From: Flavobacteriaceae bacterium
GTDB taxonomy: Bacteria; Bacteroidota; Bacteroidia; Flavobacteriales; Flavobacteriaceae
Direction: 5' to 3'
Length of the DNA: 34,620 nucleotides
Assembly (NCBI GenBank): GCA_947457255.1
Contig: CANGUZ010000026.1
Location: forward strand, 1 to 34,620
Made by a program: the position numbers and the translations under genes. Under the pieces are notes generated by a model, which was not told where the DNA came from, ran no database searches, and saw only the letters and a program-made list of their open reading frames with translations. Within the stretch, counting starts at the first letter, position 1. Each line of letters opens with the position of its first letter. Shown here in pieces: positions 24,716-34,178 of this stretch.

Positions 24716-26029
24716 GTGTTTAAACTTTTTACTCTTTCTTTAAAATTAAATGGCTTTCCAATTGAGAAAGCACAAGAAAAACTAAATGAAATTTTAGCTG
24801 TTTCAGAAGAAGATTATGCTGATTTTTTATCGGCTAGAAAGTCTGAAATTGTAAAATTTCATCTGGATAATAATTTGTTTTACCAAAATTTTGTTGGGAA
24901 ATCTACTTTCGAAAAATGGGAAGATTTACCCATACTGAAAAAAATCGATTTTCAAAGGCCTTTAAAAGAAAGACTTTCAAAAGGTTTTTCTAAAAGAAAC
25001 ATTTATATTAACTCCACTTCAGGATCTAGTGGTGACCCATTAGTTTTTGCTAAAGACAAATTTTGTCATGCTATAATTTGGGCAAATATCATGAGACGCT
25101 TCGCTTGGTATAATATAGATAGCAACCGTTCCTTTCAGGCTCGATTTTATGGCATGCCGTTAAGTTTTATAGCCAATAAAAAATTGCGCATTAAGGACTT
25201 TTTCAGTAGAAGATATCGTTTTAACATATTTGATTTATCCTTTGTAGGCTTAGAAGAAATTATTAAAATTTTTAAGAAAAAGAAATTCGATTACATAAAC
25301 GGATATACAAGTTCAATTGTTTTATTAGCTAAGCACTTAAAAAAAAGGCGTCTTGTATTAACCAGAATATGCCCTACTCTAAAAGCATGTATTGTCACTT
25401 CTGAAATGCTATTTGAAGAAGATAAACTCTTATTGGAGGAATATCTTGGCGTTCCTGTAATAAACGAATATGGAGCTGCTGAATTGGATATTATTGCTTT
25501 TCAAAACCCCGAAAATGAATGGCAAGTAAATGCAGAAACTTTATTTGTAGAAATTTTAGACGAAAATGACCAACCTCTACCATACGGAAAAGAAGGTAGA
25601 ATTGTGATAACAAATCTCTATAATAAAGCACATCCTTTTATTCGTTATGAAGTTGGTGATTATGGTATTTTAGATGAAAAGAGTACCCTTAAAAAACCTA
25701 TTCTTAAAAAATTAACTGGCCGCACTAATGATATTGCAATATTACCTAGTGGCAAGACTTGTCCTGGAATGACATTCTATTCCATAACTAAAAAATTATT
25801 TGGAGATGACGGAAATGTAAAAGAATTTGTCATAATACAAATAAAAACAGATACTTTTGAAATTCAATATACTAGTGAAATGCCACTAAAAAAAGCAGAA
25901 ATAAAAACTATTGAAAAGGTATTTTCAGACTACTTAGAACCTAATTTGAAATATGTTTTTACCAGAAAAGGAGTTTTAGAAAGAGGTGTTAGTGGAAAAT
26001 TGAAGCAGTTTGTTTCATTAGTTAAATAA
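24716..26029 (+). CDS. CapK/phenylacetate-CoA-ligase-like adenylate-forming enzyme
   Basis: This 437-residue cytosolic protein belongs to the acyl-adenylate superfamily. The phosphate loop is STSGSSGDP (100-108), followed by NEYGAAELD, RYEVGDYG and LTGRTNDIA in the usual order. Relatives called CapK occur in capsule and O-antigen loci, where they are thought to activate an acid that modifies the glycan; the substrate is unknown. The start is GTG 24716, with a promoter immediately upstream. The C-terminal lid domain is present. No acyl carrier or acyltransferase partner is adjacent. Confidence 0.85.
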   Translation: MFKLFTLSLKLNGFPIEKAQEKLNEILAVSEEDYADFLSARKSEIVKFHLDNNLFYQNFVGKSTFEKWEDLPILKKIDFQRPLKERLSKGFSKRNIYINSTSGSSGDPLVFAKDKFCHAIIWANIMRRFAWYNIDSNRSFQARFYGMPLSFIANKKLRIKDFFSRRYRFNIFDLSFVGLEEIIKIFKKKKFDYINGYTSSIVLLAKHLKKRRLVLTRICPTLKACIVTSEMLFEEDKLLLEEYLGVPVINEYGAAELDIIAFQNPENEWQVNAETLFVEILDENDQPLPYGKEGRIVITNLYNKAHPFIRYEVGDYGILDEKSTLKKPILKKLTGRTNDIAILPSGKTCPGMTFYSITKKLFGDDGNVKEFVIIQIKTDTFEIQYTSEMPLKKAEIKTIEKVFSDYLEPNLKYVFTRKGVLERGVSGKLKQFVSLVK

Positions 26030-26036
26030 TTGGAAA

Positions 26037-26049
26037 TCACAAATTGTGA
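26037..26049. promoter_or_regulatory. Palindrome TCACAAATTGTGA upstream of the ORF6N gene
   Basis: A perfect 6-1-6 palindrome lies 15 bases before the preferred ORF6N start. With its flanks (26028-26051) it matches the coding-sequence palindrome at 26262 in all but three or four positions. It could be an operator for the ORF6N protein. Confidence 0.5.
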
Positions 26050-26063
26050 CTTTAAAAAAATTT

Positions 26064-26591
26064 ATGAAAAACGAAATACTAATTTCAGAAGAATTAATTT
26101 CTAATAAAATTTATTTTATTAGAAACCAAAAAGTAATGCTTGATCGTGATTTAGCTTTACTTTATAGTATAGAAACCAGAGTTTTAAAACAAGCAGTAAG
26201 AAGAAATATCTCAAGATTTCCAGAAGACTTTATGTTTGAACTTACAAAAGAAGAGTTTGCAAATTGGAGATCACAATTTGTGACCTCCAATTCTGAAAAG
26301 ATGGGTCTGCGCTATTTTCCAATGGTTTTTACTGAACATGGCGTTCTAATGTTGTCAAGTGTTTTGAATAGTGACAAAGCGATTCAAGCTAATATTTAAA
26401 TTATGCGCATATTTACCAAAGTACGTCAAATGCTTTTGGATACTAGTAATATAAAAGCCGATATTCTTCAAATTCAAAAGAAATTAGAAAATCATGATAA
26501 AAATATTGAGTTGGTTTTTAGTTATATCGATGAATTAGCTGAAAAGAAAGAAGATGAAAAGCCAAGAATAAAAATTGGTTACAAAAAATAA
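26064..26591 (+). pseudogene. ORF6N-domain DNA-binding protein gene interrupted by one in-frame stop
   Basis: The N-terminal part (111 residues from ATG 26064) is an ORF6N domain with KIYFIRNQKVMLDRDLALLY, RFPEDFMFELTKEEF, WRSQFVTSN and FTEHGVLMLSSVLNS. TAA at 26397-26399 then ends it. Reading resumes in the same frame with IMRIFTKVRQMLLDT and a coiled-coil tail to 26591. Intact homologues run through this point (roughly ...AIQVNIQIMRxF.KLR), so the stop most simply reflects CAA to TAA. An upstream GTG (26046) is possible but the ATG is preferred. Such proteins are prophage-related antirepressor-like factors. A sequencing error is an alternative. Confidence 0.75.
26262..26292. repeat. 31-bp near-perfect palindrome inside the ORF6N coding sequence
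   Basis: Fifteen-base arms (26262-26276 and 26278-26292) around one central base pair at 14 of 15 positions. The core is TCACAATTTGTGA (26271-26283). The stretch encodes NWRSQFVTSNS, so the palindrome coincides with the conserved motif of the domain. Confidence 0.8.
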
Positions 26592-26596
26592 CATTA

Positions 26597-27685
26597 ATGA
26601 AAATTACAATAGTTGCTGGCGCGCGCCCAAATTTTATTAAAATTGCTCCTATTATTAAAGCGATTGAGAAAAAGAAAAATGATGGCGCAACTATTTCTTT
26701 TCGACTAGTCCATACTGGTCAGCACTATGATAAAAACTTGAGCGCTACTTTTTTCGAAGAACTTAATATTCCTGAACCCAACTGCAATTTAAACGTCAAA
26801 AGCGGATCACAATCTGTTCAAACGGCAGCAATAATGGTTGCTTTTGAAGAAGAATTATTAGAAAATCTTTGCGATTTAGTTCTTGTTGTTGGAGATGTCA
26901 ATTCGACTATGGCTTGTGCTATCGTGGCTAAAAAATTAAACATTAAAGTTGCACACGTAGAAGCGGGAATTCGTTCAGGCGATATGACTATGCCTGAAGA
27001 AATAAACCGAATTGTAACGGATAGCATTTCTGATTATTTTTTTACCACCTCAACTTGGGCTAGTAAGAATCTTATAAAAAATGGTACAGAAGCATCTAAA
27101 ATTCATTTTGTGGGAAATGTAATGATTGATACTTTATATCAAAATTTGCATAGAATTACAAAGCCTAATTTTTGGGAAGAGCATCAATTAGAAACCAAAA
27201 AATATATTATCCTAACCTTACATCGCCCATCAAATGTAGATGAAGAACAATCATTGAATATATTATTGTTGGGAATCGATATTTTGGCTAAAGACAAAAA
27301 AGTAGTTTTCCCTATTCATCCACGAACAAAAGCAATACTTGGAAAATCAGTTTTAGAGTTTAAAAATATACTTTTTGTTGAGCCACAAGGCTATTTAGCA
27401 TTTATGTACTTAGTTAAAAATTCGTTTGCAGTCATTACAGACTCAGGAGGAATTTCTGAGGAAACGACCGTTTTGGGAATTCCTTGCTTTACATTAAGAG
27501 AAAATACCGAAAGACCCGAAACACAATCTATAGGAACCAATACATTAGTTGGGGTTTCAATAGAAAAGCTACAAGAGACTTACAGCTCATTTCTAGAAAA
27601 CGGTAAACAAAAAAGCGGCATCCCTGAGCTTTGGGACGGTAAAGCAGCTGAACGAATTATTTCTATTATATTAGAAAAACTGTAA
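26597..27685 (+). CDS. wecB: UDP-N-acetylglucosamine 2-epimerase (non-hydrolysing)
   Basis: This 362-residue enzyme interconverts UDP-GlcNAc and UDP-ManNAc, a precursor for glycans. Family motifs appear in order: GARPNFIKIAPI at the N terminus, HTGQHYD, VVGDVNSTMA, HVEAGIRSGDMTMPEEINR, TLHRPSNVD, FPIHPRT and DSGGISEETTVLGIPCFTLRENTERPET. Length is typical. It starts five bases after the ORF6N remnant and overlaps the next gene by one base (TAATG). No UDP-ManNAc dehydrogenase is present nearby, so the product may be used directly or oxidised by an enzyme encoded elsewhere. Confidence 0.95.
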   Translation: MKITIVAGARPNFIKIAPIIKAIEKKKNDGATISFRLVHTGQHYDKNLSATFFEELNIPEPNCNLNVKSGSQSVQTAAIMVAFEEELLENLCDLVLVVGDVNSTMACAIVAKKLNIKVAHVEAGIRSGDMTMPEEINRIVTDSISDYFFTTSTWASKNLIKNGTEASKIHFVGNVMIDTLYQNLHRITKPNFWEEHQLETKKYIILTLHRPSNVDEEQSLNILLLGIDILAKDKKVVFPIHPRTKAILGKSVLEFKNILFVEPQGYLAFMYLVKNSFAVITDSGGISEETTVLGIPCFTLRENTERPETQSIGTNTLVGVSIEKLQETYSSFLENGKQKSGIPELWDGKAAERIISIILEKL

Positions 27686-28869
27686 TGGAAGAAGTATTAA
27701 TTATATCTAATTATTATCCTCCCGAAAAAGGTGCTGCTGCCAATAGAATTGAGCAATTGGCTTTAAAATTACATCAAAATAATTATGCGGTATCTGTACT
27801 TTGTCCGCTCGCCAATTATCCAAAAGGCGTTTTGTTTCCAGAATACAGAGGGAAATTTTTTGTTGAAGAAAACCTGCAAAATATTCGAGTCAAACGACTT
27901 TGGATTTATCCGAGCAATAGTGCTGGAATTTTTATTCGAATTCTGTCTGTTTTATCGTTTTCAGTTGGATTATTTTTTTATTTGTTGCTGAAAAAAACAC
28001 CAGAAAAAGTCATAATTCAATCACCACCATTGTTGCTTTCTTTCATTAGTGTTTTCGTACTTTCTTTAAAACAAAAAAAAATAATTCTTAATGTTTCTGA
28101 TCTTTGGCCATTAGCAGCAATAGAATTAAGAGTTTTAAAAGTGAATTCTTTTTCGCATAAAATATCTTTGTTTTTTGAACGATTTATTTACAAAAAAGCA
28201 ACAGTAATTTTAGGTCAATCTAATGAAATTATTACTCACATTCATCGGTGTTTTCCTGATAAAGAATGTCACTTATACCGCAACTATCCTGACCATCAAT
28301 TGAAAGATTTTGATTTAAAGACTACTAAAAACGCTACGATTAAAGTATTTTACGCGGGATTATTAGGAATAGCTCAAGGCGTTTTAGAAGTCTGCGAGAA
28401 AATAAATTTAGAACATCTTAACATTGAATTTCACATTTTTGGAGAAGGACCAGAAAAAAGCCAAATTGAAAATTACATAAAAAACAATCCGTCTAAAAAA
28501 ATTGTTTTTCACGGTATGTTAGAACGTAATGATTTAATTTTAAAACTAACCACATTTGATGTTGCACTCGTTCCTTTAAAATCGAGAATTTATGGTTCAG
28601 TACCGTCAAAAATATTTGAATATAGTACTTTAGGGATTCCTATACTCTATTTTGGTGGAGGAGAGGGAGAGCAAATTATAAATGAAAATCATTTAGGTTG
28701 GATTGCAGAAGTAGAAAACTTTATTGCTTTAAATGCCGTTTTAGAAGAAATTTCTGAAATGAAAAAATCGGATATTGAATTGATTAAAAATCAAATTTTT
28801 GAACATTCAAAATCACAATTTAATCTAAGTCTTCAAATTAAAAATTTGATTGAAAAAAAAGTCATTTAA
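27685..28869 (+). CDS. Glycosyltransferase family 4 (WbuB-like)
   Basis: This 394-residue GT-B protein begins EEVLIISNYYPPEKGAAANRIE, typical of WbuB-type transferases, and contains a membrane-associated hydrophobic stretch (about 90-130). The C-terminal domain carries FYAGLLGIAQGVLEV, FHGMLERNDLI and SKIFEYSTLGIPILYFGGG, the GT4 nucleotide-sugar site. WbuB-like enzymes add N-acetyl-fucosamine-type sugars to lipid-linked O-antigen; the sugar here is unknown. It is coupled to wecB by a one-base overlap and its end overlaps the convergent glycosylphosphotransferase by four bases. Confidence 0.88.
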   Translation: MEEVLIISNYYPPEKGAAANRIEQLALKLHQNNYAVSVLCPLANYPKGVLFPEYRGKFFVEENLQNIRVKRLWIYPSNSAGIFIRILSVLSFSVGLFFYLLLKKTPEKVIIQSPPLLLSFISVFVLSLKQKKIILNVSDLWPLAAIELRVLKVNSFSHKISLFFERFIYKKATVILGQSNEIITHIHRCFPDKECHLYRNYPDHQLKDFDLKTTKNATIKVFYAGLLGIAQGVLEVCEKINLEHLNIEFHIFGEGPEKSQIENYIKNNPSKKIVFHGMLERNDLILKLTTFDVALVPLKSRIYGSVPSKIFEYSTLGIPILYFGGGEGEQIINENHLGWIAEVENFIALNAVLEEISEMKKSDIELIKNQIFEHSKSQFNLSLQIKNLIEKKVI

Positions 28870-30230
28870 TAGGCCTTTTCTTCACCTTTAAAAATATTAA
28901 AAACAGTTTGAACAATAATTTTTATATCTAAAATTACGGACCAGTTTTCAATATAAAAAACATCGTATTTGATACGATTAATCATATCTTCATCACTTTC
29001 TATTTCGCCACGAAATCCTCTTACTTGAGCTAAACCTGTAATGCCTGGTTTTACATAATGACGCATCATGTATTTATTTATTCTGTTGCCATAGGTTTTA
29101 TTTTGTGACCATAGATGGGGCCTTGGACCCACTACAGACATCTCACCAAGTAAAACATTCAAAAATTGTGGCATTTCATCAATACTGGTTTTTCGCATAA
29201 TTCGACCCATTTTAGTTACTCGGGGGTCATTTTTAGACGCTTCAATTTCTGTTGTTTTATTAATTTGCATAGACCGGAATTTATAACAGAAAAATTCTTT
29301 TTCGTCTATTCCAGGTCTTCCTTGTTTAAAAAAAACTGGGCCACGTGATTCTAATTTAATTAATATAGCAAGTAATGGCACGAGCCATGAAAGTAAACCA
29401 AAAATTACTAATACCGAAAAGCAAATATCAAAAGTTCGTTTAAAAACTTTTGTTATTGGGTCATGTAAGGCTGTCTTTTGCAGAGACAATACTGGAAACA
29501 TCTCGTAATAATCGATTTTTAAATTTTTTGCGAAAATTTCTTTAGTGTCAGGAATAAACTTTATAGTTTTTCGGTTTTCATCGGCAAAATCTACCAAATC
29601 TTTTAATTGCTCATTCGTAATTTCGTTTAAAGAACAATAAATTTCATTCACTCCATTATCTAGAACATAAGATTTTACATTTTCTAGTTTACCTTTTATA
29701 TTACTATTTGATTTTTTATCTGAAAAAAAACCTAAAAATCGATATCCATAATCTACTCTTGTTTCAAAAAGTTGTTTTAATCGAATTGATTCTGGAGTAT
29801 ATCCAATAATTATAGCACTCCTGTAATTACTTCCTGTTACAACTCTATATTTCTTTAAATAATAAAAAAGTAAAAATTTAAAAATAGTAATCAAAATAAA
29901 ACTTGAAAGCATAAAATAAGCTATAGCTTTACCGCTAAATAGAACGGTTTTTGAAAACGGAAAAAAAGCAATAATTACCAATAAAAACAAAATGCCCTGT
30001 TTTAAAATTTTAGAGGCAATTTCTACTGGAGTTGTAAATCGATAAATACCATAAAATTGAATTAAAAAAGCAATAATTGCCCAAACTAGCGTTTGATATA
30101 CTAGATAATACAAAGAGTTTAAGTTTAATTCTTTAAAAAAAAACAAACATAAAATAGTTATTACCAATAAGTCGAAAAAAACACTTATTGGTCTGATATA
30201 TTTAGAATATCTTCCTGTGCCTGCCGTCAT
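28866..30230 (-). CDS. Polyprenyl glycosylphosphotransferase (WcaJ/WbaP-type initiating enzyme)
   Basis: This 454-residue membrane protein transfers a sugar phosphate from a nucleotide sugar to undecaprenyl phosphate, the first step of glycan assembly. It has four to five N-terminal helices (to about 125), a Rossmann-like domain (about 138-245) and the catalytic domain: KRTFD (264-268), a reentrant helix, FFCYKFRSM (313-321), SIDEMPQFLNVL (349-360) with the catalytic D351-E352, and VVGPRP (366-371). Length fits WcaJ-like proteins. The start is one base after the UXS-like gene, so the two form an operon. Confidence 0.93.
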   Translation of the reverse strand: MTAGTGRYSKYIRPISVFFDLLVITILCLFFFKELNLNSLYYLVYQTLVWAIIAFLIQFYGIYRFTTPVEIASKILKQGILFLLVIIAFFPFSKTVLFSGKAIAYFMLSSFILITIFKFLLFYYLKKYRVVTGSNYRSAIIIGYTPESIRLKQLFETRVDYGYRFLGFFSDKKSNSNIKGKLENVKSYVLDNGVNEIYCSLNEITNEQLKDLVDFADENRKTIKFIPDTKEIFAKNLKIDYYEMFPVLSLQKTALHDPITKVFKRTFDICFSVLVIFGLLSWLVPLLAILIKLESRGPVFFKQGRPGIDEKEFFCYKFRSMQINKTTEIEASKNDPRVTKMGRIMRKTSIDEMPQFLNVLLGEMSVVGPRPHLWSQNKTYGNRINKYMMRHYVKPGITGLAQVRGFRGEIESDEDMINRIKYDVFYIENWSVILDIKIIVQTVFNIFKGEEKAY

Positions 30231-30231
30231 A

Positions 30232-31215
30232 CTAATGAATATATCCTGTAAAGTCTTTGTGCTCTTCTTTTAAAAGCGCCTCTGTTGATAATGATTTGAA
30301 ATATTCATAAGTAATTTTCATTCCTTCACTTCTTGATACTTTTGCCTCCCATCCTAATAATTCTTTTGCTTTTGTAGTATCTGGTTGTCTTTGCAACGGA
30401 TCGTTTATAGGTAAAGGATGATAGACCACTTTTTGATTGGTTCCTGTTAACTTTATGATTTCATCTGCAAAATCTTTTATGGTAATTTCATCAGGATTGC
30501 CAATATTTACTGGATATACATAATCTGAATGTAGTAATCTATAAATGCCTTCTACTTGATCATCTACATAACAAAAAGAACGGGTTTGCATACCGTCTCC
30601 AAAAATAGTTAAATCTTCTCCACGTAAGGCTTGCCCAATAAAAGCAGGAATTACCCTTCCATCGTTTAATCGCATTCTTGGTCCATAGGTATTAAAAATT
30701 CTAACGATTCTTGTTTCTACGCCATGAAAAGTATGATAAGCCATGGTTATAGATTCCTGAAAACGTTTCGCCTCATCATATACACCTCTAGGCCCAATGG
30801 TATTTACATTTCCGTAATATTCTTCCGTTTGTGGATGCACCAAGGGATCTCCATACACTTCAGAAGTAGAGGCAATTAAAATTCTTGCTTTTTTAACTCT
30901 AGCCAAACCTAAAAGATTGTGAGTTCCTAGTGAACCTACTTTTAAAGTTTGAATAGGGATTTTTAAATAATCTATGGGACTTGCTGGAGAGGCAAAATGC
31001 AGAATGTAATCTAATTCTCCAGGAACATGAACGAACTTGGTAATGTCATGATGATAAAACTCAAAATTCTGGAGTTTGAATAAATGTTCTATGTTTTTTA
31101 AATCGCCTGTAATGAGATTATCCATACCAATTACAAAATAACCTTCGGCAATAAAACGGTCGCACAAATGTGATCCTAAAAAACCTGCTGCTCCAGTAAT
31201 AAGTATTCTTTTCAT
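30232..31215 (-). CDS. NAD-dependent epimerase/dehydratase, UDP-glucuronate decarboxylase-like
   Basis: This 327-residue SDR has GAAGFLGS (8-15) for NAD, the catalytic Y146 and K150 in [10 protein letters not shown], and STSEVYGDP (115-123). The conserved [29 protein letters not shown], split in two here for length, is like that of UXS enzymes, which convert UDP-glucuronate to UDP-xylose. It is not RmlB, because the residues around the catalytic site and the GxFIGS variant differ. Close relatives with other substrates cannot be excluded. It precedes the glycosylphosphotransferase by one base. Confidence 0.85.
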   Translation of the reverse strand: MKRILITGAAGFLGSHLCDRFIAEGYFVIGMDNLITGDLKNIEHLFKLQNFEFYHHDITKFVHVPGELDYILHFASPASPIDYLKIPIQTLKVGSLGTHNLLGLARVKKARILIASTSEVYGDPLVHPQTEEYYGNVNTIGPRGVYDEAKRFQESITMAYHTFHGVETRIVRIFNTYGPRMRLNDGRVIPAFIGQALRGEDLTIFGDGMQTRSFCYVDDQVEGIYRLLHSDYVYPVNIGNPDEITIKDFADEIIKLTGTNQKVVYHPLPINDPLQRQPDTTKAKELLGWEAKVSRSEGMKITYEYFKSLSTEALLKEEHKDFTGYIH

Positions 31216-31584
31216 GTTTGTTTGTTTGGCAATTAAAATAACGGAAAAATTATGTTTTTATTATATAAATATTAACTTTTAATTTGGTTAATAAATTCTT
31301 TGTTATATACTTAAATTTTGATTTTTAAAGTTATAAAAAACTATTTTTAACTCTAAGGAATACCATTTATTAATATAGAAATATTTTGCCAAAAATAAAC
31401 TTATCATTATAATTCCAAAAGGAAAATCACTTAATTATTTTATATTTAATTACTTTAATACGTTTTTGTAATTTCTAATTGAAATTTTAAAGGATTTTAA
31501 TATTTTATTTTACAAGGATTGTTTGAAATTTAAAGTTGTTCTTAATTTCATTTTATATATTTTTACAAAAAAATATTAATCGTT
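31216..31584. other. Gene-free AT-rich divergent spacer
   Basis: These 369 bases separate the UXS-like gene (minus) from a GT4 gene (plus). They are very AT-rich, with no ORF or clear hairpin and no TTG-TAnnTTTG promoter that I could place with confidence. Both genes must nonetheless be expressed from here, so promoters of another class or poorer matches are likely. Confidence 0.6.
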
Positions 31585-32661
31585 TTGAAGGTTGTTCATA
31601 TTGTAGAAGCTTTAGCGGGAGGTGTAAACACTTATTTCAAAGATTTATCCTTTTTCTTTGGAGACAATGAAATTAAGAAAACTATTGACACAACTATTAT
31701 TTATAGTAGTAATAGAAAAGAAGTGGATTCTCAAAGAACAAGAAATGAATTCTCAAAAGGCGTTTCTCTTCTTGAACTAAATATGGTTAGACATTTTTCT
31801 CCTTTTCAAGATTTAAAATCGATTATAAAATTAACTAAAGAACTCAAAAAATTAAATCCGGATATTATTCATCTTCATTCTTCTAAAGCTGGAGTTTTAG
31901 GAAGAATAGCGTGCTTTTTATTGTTTAAAAAGAAAAAAATATTTTATACTCCACATGGTTATGCATTTTTAAGAACAGATATTTCTGAATTAAGTAAAAA
32001 AACATATTGGATAATTGAAAAATATTTTCAATTAATTTTTGGAGGGGAGACTATTGCTTGTGGAGACACCGAGTATGAAATTGCCTCAAGAATAGGCAAA
32101 TCAGTATTAGTTAGAAATGGGATTGATATTAACTCTGTGAGAGAAAATTTTATTGAAAAGAAAAATGAAATTTTAACGATAGGTATTGTGGGTAGGATAA
32201 CATTTGCTAGAAATCCATATCTTTTTAATAAAATTGCTAAGAAATATCCTGATCTTAATTTTGTTTGGATTGGAGACGGCGAACTCAATCATGAAATCAC
32301 AGCTCCTAACATTCGTATTACTGGATGGATGCTTGAGCAAAGTAATGTTTTAAGAGAACTCAACGCAATTGATGTTTACATACAAACTTCACTTTGGGAG
32401 GGTCTGCCAATAGCCGTTTTAGAAGCTATGGCTCTACAAAAACCTGTTTTGGCAACTAATGTTATTGGAAATAAAGATATAGTTGTTCACAATGAAACAG
32501 GATTTCTTTTCGATACAATTGACGAGTTAGATCCTTTTTTAGAAATTTTAAAGGATGAGAAAAACAGAAGAGATTTTGGTAAAAAATCATTGGAAAGATG
32601 TTCTATTTTATTTGATAAAAATAAAAATTTTAAAGCACTAATTTCTTGTTACTTTAAATAA
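31585..32661 (+). CDS. Glycosyltransferase family 4
   Basis: This 358-residue GT-B enzyme starts at TTG 31585 with KVVHIVEALAGGVNTYFKDL, the expected first strand and glycine loop. It has HLHSSKAGVLGRIA and FYTPHGYAFLR in the N-terminal domain. In the donor domain it has IGIVGRITFARNPYLF and EGLPIAVLEAMALQKPVLATNVIGNKDIV (written here in part), with the E-x7-E pair of GT4. It is cytosolic or peripheral and probably extends the lipid-linked glycan. Other starts in frame would truncate the first strand, so TTG is retained. Confidence 0.88.
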   Translation: MKVVHIVEALAGGVNTYFKDLSFFFGDNEIKKTIDTTIIYSSNRKEVDSQRTRNEFSKGVSLLELNMVRHFSPFQDLKSIIKLTKELKKLNPDIIHLHSSKAGVLGRIACFLLFKKKKIFYTPHGYAFLRTDISELSKKTYWIIEKYFQLIFGGETIACGDTEYEIASRIGKSVLVRNGIDINSVRENFIEKKNEILTIGIVGRITFARNPYLFNKIAKKYPDLNFVWIGDGELNHEITAPNIRITGWMLEQSNVLRELNAIDVYIQTSLWEGLPIAVLEAMALQKPVLATNVIGNKDIVVHNETGFLFDTIDELDPFLEILKDEKNRRDFGKKSLERCSILFDKNKNFKALISCYFK

Positions 32662-32738
32662 ATTTATTTTTTCATAGGATCAAATTGAAAAATAATACTA
32701 CTCCTCTTACTAATAATTTAGCAATTTATTTTGTGCTG

Positions 32739-33956
32739 CTAACTTTGTAAATGCTTTTGACTACAATTTAATGGACAAATATTTATTATGCAAATAACAA
32801 TTATAAAAAAGTAAGCACCCAGTTGGCGCAGTAGTACAACTTCAACCATAAAAAAGAAAAACAATGCAATTACCATGAATGTTTTAATATAATTTGCCCT
32901 ACATATTATTATTTGCGAAATGAAAAAAGTTAACATTAAAAAAAGACCAATCATGCCTGATGTAAGATATGTGCCAATAAATTGGTTGTGAGAATTAAGT
33001 TTTGAAGTAATAAAGAAGTTAGCTCTATGTTTATTTTCGAGTTTTTCATCGTAACAAAAAGCATATAAATTATCCAACTCTTTTTCAGATTTTAATCCTA
33101 GTATATGATTAAAATTTGGGGAATTCATAATTTCATTGGCGCAACCCCAGATGATTACTCTAGGTTCATGCAATTTAACTTTGGCAAATGATTCTTCATA
33201 GTTATTTGTTATAAAAAGTCTTTCTCTAAGATTTTTATTTGAGAGAATCACAATAAAAATGGACAGTCCCAATACTAAAAAAAGTAATGTTTTTTTCTTA
33301 AAAGACATTTTTATATAAAAAACTAAATACAATATAATTAGAAATAAAATAGTAAGTCCTGAAATTCGTGCAGAAATTACTGAAATAAAAAGACCAATAT
33401 AAACACTGTAAGCTAAAAGAATATATTTATATTTTGCGTGTTTTAAAGACAACTCTATTGATATAATAATTGCTATTACTGAGAAAAAACCCAAATAAGG
33501 TCTTTCCATTCCTAATATGGCATTAACAATATCTCCTTCAAAAGGTAATAATTCATTATTGGCAGAGTAATGTATAATCAATCCGTAGATAGATCTCAGA
33601 GACAAAATAAAAACAGAAATAATTATAGCAAATAAAATCCTATCACTGTTTCTAATTTTTAAAAACAATATTGGCACAATAAGAATGATGACGTACAAGG
33701 AATATTTATTTTCTGATATTGTATTGGATAAGAACCCTTTGGATAGCCAATAAAGTATTAATATGTATAAAGTTATTAAGGTTGTCTTTTTTAAAATTTT
33801 AAAATCAATTTTACTATATTCCTTAAAATCAAAAATCAAAAATAAGCTTAAAATTACTATTAAAATGTTTGGAAACTTTATCGAATAGGGAAGGATAATA
33901 ATCAATAAACAAAATAAATAGTCATAAAAATTAGACTTTATATTATTTAACTCCAT
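32739..33956 (-). CDS. O-antigen ligase/polymerase-like membrane protein (Wzy_C type)
   Basis: This 405-residue protein has about eleven hydrophobic segments and a large periplasmic-like loop (about 250-325). In the loop HEPRVIIWGCANEIM and, after it, NSHNQFIGTYLTSGMIG match the conserved region of the O-antigen ligase/polymerase family (PF04932), including the R and H residues needed in characterised members. It may polymerise the repeat unit or ligate it to lipid A core; the sequence cannot tell these apart. It is convergent with the GT4 gene; the 77-base gap has no clear terminator. Confidence 0.85.
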   Translation of the reverse strand: MELNNIKSNFYDYLFCLLIIILPYSIKFPNILIVILSLFLIFDFKEYSKIDFKILKKTTLITLYILILYWLSKGFLSNTISENKYSLYVIILIVPILFLKIRNSDRILFAIIISVFILSLRSIYGLIIHYSANNELLPFEGDIVNAILGMERPYLGFFSVIAIIISIELSLKHAKYKYILLAYSVYIGLFISVISARISGLTILFLIILYLVFYIKMSFKKKTLLFLVLGLSIFIVILSNKNLRERLFITNNYEESFAKVKLHEPRVIIWGCANEIMNSPNFNHILGLKSEKELDNLYAFCYDEKLENKHRANFFITSKLNSHNQFIGTYLTSGMIGLFLMLTFFISQIIICRANYIKTFMVIALFFFFMVEVVLLRQLGAYFFIIVICIINICPLNCSQKHLQS

Positions 33957-34178
33957 CTTGAAAAATGATTGATTTTAGTGTTATAAATTGATAAAAAAGG
34001 AAATTAAACTTTCCAAATCGTTTTAAAATTAAATTTAAATCTCAAATGTAACATAATTTAGAAAAAATCAAGTTTAAACATTTAAAATGTGGGCATATTT
34101 TTTCATATTTTAAACTGAAATAACGACATTTGCAATTCATTTGATTAAAACATCAATAAAGTCATCATATAATTAAAA

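Noticed and set aside
30232..31215. rfbB (dTDP-glucose 4,6-dehydratase)
   Set aside because: The motifs [20 protein letters not shown] and STSEVYGDP fit UDP-glucuronate decarboxylase-like proteins rather than RmlB.
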